NCBI GenBank assembly: GCA_027604685.1
Contig: JADHYX010000441.1
Location: 1-16,281, forward strand
DNA length: 16,281 bases
From: Lobulomyces angularis
Taxonomy: Eukaryota > Chytridiomycota > Chytridiomycetes > Lobulomycetales > Lobulomycetaceae
Direction: 5' to 3'
Below the pieces are notes generated by a model. It ran no database searches. It worked only from the letters and a program-made list of their open reading frames with translations, and was not told where the DNA came from. A program made the position numbers and the translations under genes. Below are positions 1 to 8,600 of the stretch, piece after piece (the first letter of the stretch is position 1; the number at the start of each line of letters is the position of its first letter).

Positions 1-294
1 GAAAATTATTTAAGCAAGAATACATAATTTTTTAATCATTTTTTTAAGTTTTTAAAAATAACTCTATACATTCGCAGATTCCCGATTTACACAACAATTT
101 TATTAGAAGCAAAAAACGTGGAGTTCATTGTTTTTAATTTTATTTTTTTTTTCATTGTTCATCTTAAAAGCCCTAAAACCCTATTCTTAAAAAGTTTCTA
201 CAAAATATTATTTCAAAATTTTTATTGGGAGTTCAATGAAAGGAAAATGATTAATTTATAAATATTAATTTAGGACAATAAATATTTTTTTTTT
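1..294. other. Left edge, no confident gene
   Basis: This stretch lies downstream of the Ap4A phosphorylase stop codon. A stop-free + frame runs from 28 to about 258, but much of it is T-rich and no start, splice sites or family resemblance are visible, so I do not call it a gene. Two CCCTA-type motifs sit at about 171-183 (AGCCCTAA and AAACCCTA). They resemble fungal telobox/Tbf1 sites and could belong to the promoter of a gene beyond the window; this is weak. Confidence 0.4.
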
Positions 295-1360
295 TTAATA
301 AGTTAATTCTTCTAACAATTTAAAAATACTTTTTTCAAATATTAAATTTAATTCTACTGTGCTTTTACATAATATTAAACCGGAAAATCCAATGCTATTC
401 ACACTAAAAAAAATGTCATTATCCAATAAAATCTTTTCTTTTTTTCTTGGAATTATCAAAATCCAATCTTTAGTAAATAAGAGATTATAACTAAAATTTA
501 TTGGTTGTGTGTCTTTATTAATAATGATTCCCTTTTGTTTTAATTTTTGTAAACAAATTTCATAAATAATCTTAAAATATTTTAAGACAGTCTCCCCATT
601 AACAGATTTACCAAAAGGAAATTTAACGATTGAATGGATAAAGTTAAAATTTGGGATTTCAGACGGAACTCCTAAAAAAAAAAAAAATTTTTTTGGTTTT
701 ATGATAACTTTTTAAGATTTTTTTTCAGATGAAATTTTTAAAATGCATAAAAAAAAAAAAAAAAAAAGAGAAAAAATCTTACCCACAGTTATAGAAACAC
801 ATGTAGTTTAGTACTGCAGAATCGGTTTCTGATTGACTTAAAAAATCCCACGCAGTTTGAAAATCATTGATGTCTGGATTTTCTAACTGAGACTGAAATT
901 CTAATTGCCAAAAAAAAAATAAGAACTTCTTTTTGTTTTCAAAAAAAAAAAGGTACCTTTTGTAGTAATTAAGACGTGGTAGGGAGATATTGAAAATTTG
1001 TTAAGTAAAAAGTTATGATGTGCATTCTCAGCAATAAAAAGATTCTTATCAAATGGTAAAAATGGATTTGGTTTCTTTCCATCTAAAGAGCGATTTAAAC
1101 CGTCAGAAGGTTTTTTAAATAGTGAAACTGCTAATCTAATGTGAAACTATTTTACAAAGTTAAAAAAAAAAATTAAAAAAAAAAAAAAAAACTTTTTAAA
1201 CATAACCACTTTTTTTTTTTAAAAAAAATATTTACATAAGATTGTGTTTAAAATTTACCTTTACTGAATCCTCTTCCTTAATGTGTAAAACAGTTGGTGT
1301 AAAAATTAAACTTTTATTACTTTTTGCACTTTCAAAAGTTTTTTTTGTTAAATGAAACAT
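295..1360 (-). CDS. APA2: Ap4A phosphorylase (ATP adenylyltransferase), catalytic segment missing
   Basis: Apa1/Apa2 enzymes split diadenosine tetraphosphate with phosphate into ADP and ATP, using a HIT-like HxHxQ histidine. Exons (minus strand): 1259-1360, 957-1146, 783-900 and 295-671. Family landmarks appear in order: start MFHLTKKTFE, then LIFTPTVLHIK, FHIRLAVSLFKKP, NPFLPFDKNLFIAE, LLNKFSISPYHVLITTKEF, the run AVLNYMCFYNCG, and the C-terminal domain SYNLLFTKDWILIIPR and SVNSIGFSGLILCK, ending LLEELTY and a TAA stop. The first two introns (1147-1258 and 901-956) splice cleanly. Between FYNCG and VPSEIPNF the expected SGASQPHKHLQ-like motif is absent, and the exon phases do not match: the upstream exon ends in phase 2 while the downstream one needs phase 1. 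About 50 residues are missing compared with the usual ~320. The cause is either sequence lost in the poly(T) stretch or a decayed gene. The family call is firm; activity is doubtful. Confidence 0.85.
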
Positions 1361-1983
1361 CAAATATTAAAATAAAAAAAAAAAATTTTTTTTCTAATAA
1401 AAAAAATATATCAGTTTAGATCATACACCATAAAGTAATATAGTGCTCCTCTCTTAAATCAAGTAGCTTTTAGAATCTGCAATACTATACCTCAATTTTA
1501 ACTCAAACTTAGTAACAATGAATGGGAGTTGCCAAGAAATCCATCAGTGCAGTTTAATTTACACATCAAATTCTCATTTTTCAAAAAAATTGGCAAGCTG
1601 AATGTTTAAAGGAAAAATATATGTTGTATTTACTTTATGAAAAGTTAATGACTATTTTTAGTAAAACTTGCTCATAAAAATTCTATGATGTTTAAAAAAT
1701 TAAAATTTTGGATATATTCATGTTTGCTTTAAAAAAATTATGATAGTTGCTTAGTTTATTATTTACTTTTTATGAAGTAAAAAAAAAATGGTTGAGATTT
1801 TACGTGTTGGGTAAAAACTGAAAATTATAAAACTAGTTATTGAACTGATTTTTTTTTTTTTGAAAGAAGATTTTCACACAATATTGTATAATTGAATATT
1901 AAAATATACATATAAGAAAAATGTACATCTAATATTAAAAATTTTAAAAAAAATAAAAAAAAAAAAATATTTTTTTTTTACAA
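1361..1983. other. Intergenic, with a less AT-rich island at 1430-1640
   Basis: This region separates the 5' end of the Ap4A phosphorylase gene from the 3' end of the RdRP-helicase gene. Most is A/T homopolymer, but about 1430-1640 is visibly more complex and richer in G and C. It holds an inverted repeat (TTGCCAA at 1529-1535, TTGGCAA at 1590-1596). Short open frames of 22-36 codons occur on both strands, none recognisable. A small structured RNA, an unannotated exon or a promoter element are all possible. Confidence 0.35.
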
Positions 1984-4412
1984 TTAATAGTTTAAAAATA
2001 ATTCTTCAAACATTTTTCTAAATCTTTCTGGCAATCCATACGTTCCTGCTGACAAAAAAATACTAGGTATATGCTCTAAACCAGAGACTATCAACTTGTT
2101 GGATATGCAGGTAATGTTTGTAAAACAATAAAACACATATCTACCAGTTATATAGTCGGTACTTTCCTCTTCCACTAAATAAATTCAAATATGGTATTAA
2201 ATAAATAAGATTTTTGAACAAGAAAATTATTATTTGTTACCATAATCATGAAAAGGTTTTTTAAAATTAAAAAAGCTCTCCTCGCTTTTTGCAATAACAG
2301 CATATTTAAAGTTTTTTCGCTTAAACATTAATGTAACGACAAGATCATTCCTGCTATGAGATTCATCATAATTAAAAACGCAGAGATTTTTGTAAAATCC
2401 TGTAAAAAAACAATATCTAAAAAAAGAAAAGAAAATAAAATTACTTCCAAGTTCTTTTACAAACCTTAGCCTTTCTAACATTGGAGAAGCAGCGTTCACT
2501 GGCTTAAATTTAAGATTGTTAAGATTAAACTCTAATTGTTTTTTTTCTTCATTTAAAACTAAAATTTTTTTTACTTTTTGTTCAAAATCTATAGTTTTTA
2601 AAACCTTTTTACATTTATTTTTTATTTTGGATATATATTTCATTGCATTATAGCAAAGGTTGTTGTCCGTACAAAATTTTTTCTTTTGTTCTGAATTGAT
2701 GTTTGTTAAATATTCATGATAGTCGTGTGAAATACACAATAACATACTACTAGAATATTTAACAAATGGATTGGGAATCAGTAAAATTTCCTCTTCCTCT
2801 TCATCGTAAGTCAAATCAACAATCAAATTCCTATCTATTTCATGAACGCAATTAAAAACTTGATCGTTAGCATCTCTGAGTTTAAATGGCTTTTGGTATA
2901 TTAAAAAAGACAAAATTGTTAAGCATTCGTCAAAGCAGTTTAAATCAATGGAATATATTAGCATCAAGAGATGCTTCGCCTCGAAACCTAAGCAAGCAGT
3001 TTCTAATAAAATTTCACCAAACAATGTACAGCTAAAAATATCATTCCTTTTTTCCAACATATCTAGATCCAACAACTGTTCTACGGTATGAGAAATTTCT
3101 TTTTCAGTTGGAGTTTTATACCACTGAAAATTATAAAAATCAATGTGGCATTTTACCATTCGTAGGATAGTTATTTCTAAATTTTCAAACTCTGGGTCAT
3201 ATTCTTTTTTAAAATTATCTAAATCATCTTTACTATACAAACAAAACATTGTACCAGCATGTGTTCTTCCTACTCTTCCCTTTCTTTGCAGATGCGAAGA
3301 TTGGGATATATTTACCACATTTCTATTTTTAATTCCAGTAACCAAACATTCTTTAACTTGAAACTGTAGCCCAGAATCCACAATATATCCCAAATTTGAA
3401 AAAGTAATGGAAGTTTCTGCAATATTTGTTGCAAAAATTACCCTTCTATAATTTCTATTCACTGAATTAGAAATAACAGACTTTTTAATTTCTTCTGGTA
3501 GCGATGAATAAAATGGTAAAATCGCCAAGTTTTCCAATTTTAATTTTCGCATTTGAGAACATGCTGTTTCAATGTCTCTAGATGTTGGAAGAAAAACTAA
3601 AATATCTTCGTACATTGTTGAAGGTAATTTCGATGTCTTAGTCTTATGTAAATTTGATGCTACATCAACACATGCATCGACAATATTTGTGTTAAAAGGG
3701 CGATCCATAAATACTGTTTCCACAGGATAGCCTTTTTTTTATTAACATTTAATTTAAGTTTTGTTTTTACAATAAAAAAATACCCCTTTTATTCCTGCAT
3801 TTGATAACATTGCATTCACCAAAAAAGTCAACTAATGATCTCTCCTTTAAAGAGGCTGACATCAAAACAACTCTTAGTTCCTTATTGAATACAAGGGCTC
3901 TTTTTAAGTAGCTTAATAATAGAAAAAGTTGAGAACTAAAAAAAATTAATATTAATAACATAAATTAAATTTTTAATATTTACCTTAATTCGTGACATTC
4001 GTCAACAAAAATTACTGAATATTGCGAAAACGAGGAATTGGAAGTGCATTGCCCTAATAAGATTCCATGTGTAACGTAGATAAGTTGAGTGACTAACTTG
4101 TTCGCAACTGTCCTCTCTCCTCCTAAATTATATCCAACTTCCTCTCCTAATTTTGTATTTCTAAACTCTTTGCTGTAGTTTGCAAGTGAGGCTGCCGCGT
4201 TTCTCATTGGTTGCGCAACTATAATAGGTTTCATAGAAGTATTTTCAGAGGTTATAATTTTTTCGTTTAAAAGTATCTAAATTTTTTAATTATTTATATT
4301 AAAGTTGGAAAATTACCTGTGGAATACAATGCGATTTTCCACTTCCAGTATCGGAGATTAAAATAGTTAAATTAAATTTTTTAATAGATTCGACAATATC
4401 TCTTCCATAATC
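1984..4412 (-). other. DEAH/RHA-type helicase module with HA2 and OB-fold regions
   Basis: Motifs in order: LAIYDYGRDIVESI before motif I; SDTGSGKS (motif I, 4332-4352); PIIVAQPMRNAAAS (Ia); LGEEVGYNLGGE; YVTHGILLGQ (Ic-like); VDECHEL (II); VVLMSASL (III); DILVFLPTSRDIE (IV); RRVIFATNIAETSIT with YIVDSGL (V); QRKGRVGRTHAG (VI). HA2 follows (EQLLDLDMLE, CFDECLTILSFL, IPNPF), then an OB-like tail (FRYCFFTGFYKNLC to the TAA stop). The DILVFLP, TNIAETS and HA2 features place it in the DEAH/RHA group of 3'-5' SF2 RNA helicases rather than the Dicer/RIG-I group. Confidence 0.92.
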
Positions 4413-7400
4413 ATAGATCGCCAGTGTTGTTGATGCCCTTTTGATAAGTTCGACTTCAACATCTACAACTCTGCCAACTTCATGAATGCTAGAATGTGCC
4501 AACCTTTTTTCATCACAGTGTAGAATATTATTTAAAAATTTTAAAAAATTAGCTTCCCTTTTTAATAGACATTCAATATATCTTTCAGATTCCTCTAACT
4601 GAGATATATTGGAAATTGTAGAAGAGCTACTATAAGATGTTATGTCAGTACTCTTCCATGATATACAGCCTAATTTTTTTTCATTTTTACTAAACATCTT
4701 TCCTTTAACAGCATCATTTTTGTATGCAAGTATGAAACTTTTAAAATTTTTTTCCAACTGAACCATTCGATCTGTGGTGAAAGTTTCTTTAACATTGCAG
4801 TTGTTGATACCATTGCAAACACCAAAGCTCTTCATTTTTACAAAAATTTTCTCAAAGATGATTTCTTGAAAAACTTGCTGAATATTAAAAAGCCTCTGAG
4901 CTCCAAATTTTAATTTGATTTCATAAAATAGCCGTTGATGGAGATTGTTGAAATTACAAGAAGAAATGTCAAAATCAAATTCTACCTTTTTCCTAAAATT
5001 TTGAATTTTTTCCATTTCTATAATATGTAATGACTTTACTTCGGATTCGAATTCTCTTTTGAACGGTAAGTTATCTAATATATTTGTTTTTTCTTTAAAC
5101 TTCAACCTAAGCTTTACAACGCTTTGCTTAAAGGTTTCCCAAAATAGATCTGTTAAATGAAATAATTCAAATCTTTCCTCAAATATTCGTTTGCAAGACT
5201 TCAATTCTTTTAAAAACCAATTTTCTAGTTCTCCAAATGTGGAGAGCTTTGATGATGACTTCAAATTTATTTCTCTCTCTAAGACGGACAATAACGTATC
5301 AATCTCAGGTATCCCCTCTTCATCATCAACGCCTAGATTAAATATTGTATTTAATAACATTAGCGTTTCATCACTTTCCGCTTCACTTTCAGCTTGCAAA
5401 GATAACTGATATTTTCGGATGAGTGAGTCAATTTTTCCAACTCGCTCGAAAGGTTTTGAGGAAATGAAAAAATCAACATCTGTTTCACACGGTTTTGTAG
5501 GTATAACGGGTATATTTCTTCGTTTAAACGCATTATAAATAGTGTTTCTCATTACTGTTGTATTGTAATCAAATGATTTTACAGAAGTTTTTGGAATGAA
5601 ATTTTGGTCCCAAATAACAAAAAATTTATCTCCATCTAAATCACCACCACTTGCTTGATAAGCATGAGGAACTGGTCCTTGAGTTGGAAAAATGATGACA
5701 TCTGAAATGTGAGAAAATTCCGGAACGTTGACTGTAAAAATAACAATTTATTTTTTTTAGTTAAAAATTAAGTTTTTAAATCAGACCTGCATCTAGAATT
5801 ATGATATCCCCTGGATGATAACATGGGTTACGAAGTATAGCAACTTTCCCTAAATATATAAGGTTTATTTTGCCAAAAAAAAAGGCAAAATTACCTAAAA
5901 TAACTACATTTTCTCCATCTCTCATAATATTTACAAAGCATTGATTGTAAGATAATTTTTTTCCATCTGTTAAAGGTGGTTCGGCAGTGCCAAACAATAA
6001 GCTGGACGCTACAGGTATTCTCACTCTTAAACTTTGATGGTCTGCAGCATTGAAGTCGTTGTTAAATTCTTTGAAGTTAGTAGCAGGTTTACTCCAGGAA
6101 CATATATCAGAGAACTGTGAGTTCAAAATATTTCTCCACATTCGTTTCAAATCTCTCAAATTAACTGACTTTTTCAAAATACACACTGCAATTTCATCTA
6201 ACTCAGACTTTCTCCCTATATATTAAATGATGCTTTTAATTACGAACAAATTTAGTTTAATTAACTATAGATACCAGTCAAATGTAGATAGTTCAAGCAG
6301 TGTTCAATGTCAAGAAATGCCCCTTGCAAGGAGTTTAAATATATTAAAGAATGGTTATGTATAAACTCCGTTGATACTCCTCTTTTAATCAACAAATATA
6401 GCGCTTGCGAGTTTAAAAAATGATTTGATATAAATGGTTTACTGGTGCTAATCACATAATATGGCAGTGTAGGAAAAAAATTTGGATTTGTTGGAGATTT
6501 TACAAATCTTAACAGATTAATTTTGATCATTGATTTTCTAAATAAAAATTAGTTGATGATAGGTATTACGATATTGACTATTTAATTAAAACCTAATGTG
6601 GATTGTACGCAATGGTAAGTATTTATTAATTAGTAACACTCCTTTTACGCCAGGTAGCCGTACTTGAAATAAAGATGGGAAATTCTTCAAATTGGAGTTT
6701 TTTTTTCTTAAAGAATTTTTAAAAAATTCAGCAGCCAAATCCAAACTGATAAAGCCACAGCCCTCAGTAAAGTTAAAATTATTTATCTTTATATCTTCGA
6801 TTAGAATTATATTGACTGAATTCGAAACAACAATGTTGTCAAATTCATTCAACAAGAATCCTAAAATTTTTGATTTTTTACTTGGACTTAAACCGTTCAA
6901 TTTAAAAGTGCTATTAAAATATTCAAAAGAATTACGTTTAACGAGAAAGCAACTTTTTGACTCCATTTGAGATTTTGTTGCACCAAAAAAAACAAACTCA
7001 GTGTTGTTGAACTTTAGAGGATTTTTTAATCTTTCGTAATAATTATTTAAATCATTTAGATTGTTTAAGGAGAATTTTATAAAACAATCCTTGCATTCAA
7101 AATTTTTTGCACTCAACAAATGGGTCAGGAAGCAAAATTTATTTGACACAAAATGCAAGTTTTGAAATTTACTCTTTTTTATAAATATCGCTGAAGAAAA
7201 TCTAAAGGATTCCATTACATCAAACTTAAGATTTTCTACGAATATAAAAAAAAAAAAATTTAGTTATACTTTTTCGAGAAAAATATTTTTACTGCAAGTT
7301 AGGTCTCCTTCCTTAATTAAATGATCTTTTGCAGTTTCTTTTAAAAACGCTGACAATGACAAGTCATTAGCGGCAGCGCCAACTTCTTGTGCTTAAAAAA

Positions 7401-8180
7401 TTTTATACATTTAGTTTTCAAATGGAAAAGAAAAAATACCAAATGTTCCTACACTCTCGGAAATGCCAGAGATTTTGTCTTTTTCTAAATAAAATTAATT
7501 AGTCTCGGCTATGTAAAATACCAAGTAATGGCAAGGACGTAACAACAGAGTTCTCTTTTTTTATTTTGATTTTAATTAACGCGAAGAAATAATGCTTACC
7601 TTTTATTATAATAACCCCAAAATCCTTTGACCCTTTTAGTTCTTTTTTATCATTAAGATATTTATAATTACAATTTTTTGTTGAATTTACGTTTAATTTT
7701 TCAACTAAAAAAAGAAGTTGGAACTTTAATAAAAACTGGCTTACCTACGCTGGAAATATTGAATTTTTTCTGTGAAAGAATGGAAACATCATCGTCACTC
7801 TCATCGATAATAATAACGTTATCTGAGAGAACTTCAGATTTTACTGTTTTTTCCTTCACATTTTTAATATTAAAAATTTCACCAGGTATAACTTCTATAT
7901 ATTTTTGTGTTTTGTCAATTTTTTCGATTCCATCAACCAGAAACTTATAGTAAATGTTTGAGCTTATATCACACAGAATGGATGCTTCCCAGATCTTTTT
8001 CGAAAAATCAGAGTTTCTCATAATGTGTCCACGAGTGAAGTTATCAACACTTAAAAAAATTATAATTGATGTATTTTTTTCAGTGGAAGTGTAGTAAAAT
8101 TTTTCTGTCTTTGCACTTCTCAATTTAACTTTTTTGTTAAAATCTCTTTTATATTCAACATTTAACTTCTTTCTTTTCAT
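1984..8180 (-). CDS. RNA-dependent RNA polymerase fused to a C-terminal DEAH/RHA-type RNA helicase, with an N-terminal CBM48-like domain
   Basis: Exons (minus strand, 5' to 3'): 7745-8180, 7600-7704, 7522-7554, 7440-7484, 7293-7391, 6593-7235, 6275-6537, 5895-6215, 5787-5849, 4317-5731, 3984-4276, 3784-3935, 2241-3731, 1984-2174. They sum to 5,550 nt, or 1,849 residues, and all thirteen GT-AG introns (37-66 nt) keep the frame. Order of parts: basic N-terminus, E-set/CBM48-like domain (about 36-97), SUMO-interaction-like motif (122-131), RdRP (about 240-729, DLDGD at 700-704), a linker without a recognised domain (about 730-1110), then helicase (Walker A 1130-1136, DECH 1233-1236, SAS 1265-1267, QRKGRVGR 1438-1445) with HA2 and OB-fold regions to the end. 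The start at 8180 has an in-frame TAA 24 nt upstream. The likely role is making and remodelling dsRNA in RNA silencing. RdRP and helicase calls are near certain; the single-protein model rests on phase and needs transcript support, and the tiny exons at 7440-7704 are its weakest part. Confidence 0.88.
4413..5552 (-). other. Linker of about 380 residues between polymerase and helicase
   Basis: Residues about 730-1109 match no domain I recognise. They are rich in Lys, Glu, Phe and Leu with predicted helical character, an acidic patch QAESEAESDE (near 5387-5416) and a serine-rich stretch (near 4605-4650). The usual RDR region after the catalytic loop, with its HSxAVDFPKTG-type motif, is not visible. 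The linker may replace or be a highly diverged version of it. Confidence 0.6.
5553..7235 (-). other. RdRP catalytic module (RDR/QDE-1 family)
   Basis: Conserved RDR stretches occur in order across exons 6-10: FFGATKSQM (322-330), FTEGCGFISLDLA (395-407; family F-S/T-DGxGxIS, here with E for D), SLFQVRLPGVKGVL, IRKSMIKI, FLNSQALYLLIKRGV, RIPVASSLLFG, NQCFV, GKVAILRNPCYHPGDIIILDA, then VIIFPTQGPVPH and SGGDLDGDKFFVIWD. The metal-binding aspartates D700, D702 and D704 are at 5628-5642. This is the double-psi beta-barrel cellular enzyme, not a right-hand viral RdRP. Confidence 0.95.
7890..8075 (-). other. CBM48/AMPK-beta-like E-set domain, N-terminus of the RdRP-helicase
   Basis: Residues about 36-97 follow the AMPK-beta glycogen-binding pattern: a hydrophobic strand then VDNF at 45-48 (family: WDNW), a tryptophan at 64 in IWEAS, then YYKFLVDG at 77-84 (family: YxYKFxVDG), and a closing DKTQKYIEV. 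The aromatic after VDG that stacks on sugar in true binders is not obvious, so carbohydrate binding is uncertain; the fold could serve protein or RNA contacts. The call is by pattern only. Confidence 0.6.
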
Positions 8181-8600
8181 TACACCCTTTTTAGTGAATT
8201 TAATTTGGGGTATAGCCAGTTTGTGTGAAACTTTTAATTATTAAAATGTAAAAGAAACTGAAATTTTGCTTCTGTTTACAATGAAATCGCTATTTTTAAG
8301 AAGAAAATTAAAATATGATAAGATATTCACAACTTTGTGGTAAATGTATATAAATATTGAATAAAAAAATATTTTAAAAAAAAAAAAAAATTTCCAAACA
8401 AAATGCTTACTTGGATTATTTGAAAAGTAAAAACTATTATTATTTAATAAATTGATGAATTAAAACATTCAGTTATTATTAATTTAAGCAACTAATTAAA
8501 ACATTTAATAATTAACAATCATTTGAAAAAAATTTTAAGTACCAATATGTTGGTTTCTACTAAGGGCGAATGAAAAGAAAAAGGTTTAGGCAAACGATAC
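8181..8600. other. Intergenic, no gene seen
   Basis: This 420-bp A/T-rich stretch lies between the start of the RdRP-helicase gene and the stop of the PheRS beta gene, so it should hold the RdRP promoter and the PheRS terminator. A TATA-like CTATACC lies about 35 nt upstream of the RdRP start codon on the minus strand. A 20-codon + frame at 8281 has no recognisable continuation. Confidence 0.5.

Noticed and set aside
168..184. Telomere repeats (CCCTAAAACCCTA)
   Set aside because: There are only two imperfect units; this is better read as telobox-like sites or chance.
1434..1500. U2 snRNA, suggested by ATCAAGT and a nearby ATCTG
   Set aside because: The invariant GUAGUA branch-recognition sequence and the Sm-site layout of U2 are absent.
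3143..3361. Plus-strand open frames at 3143-3361, 5191-5409, 6692-6970, 7678-7950, 9786-10040, 12414-12695 and 12828-13022
   Set aside because: They lie antisense to well-supported exons and resemble no family.
3280..4352. A viral origin for the helicase, because DECH and QRKGRVGR occur in plus-strand RNA virus SF2 helicases
   Set aside because: The HA2 and OB regions, the TNIAETS-type motif V, the introns, and the cellular DxDGD polymerase all point to a cellular DEAH/RHA enzyme.
5776..6186. Separate small genes at 2230-3723, 3767-3961, 3980-4234, 4299-5552, 5776-6186, 6261-6530, 6586-7215 and 7701-8180
   Set aside because: Splice motifs and phase join them into one RdRP-helicase protein; their starts and ends are intron read-through.
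8281..8343. A small + strand gene (ATG at 8281, 20 codons, GTAAAT donor after it)
   Set aside because: No second exon or similarity could be found before the PheRS stop codon.
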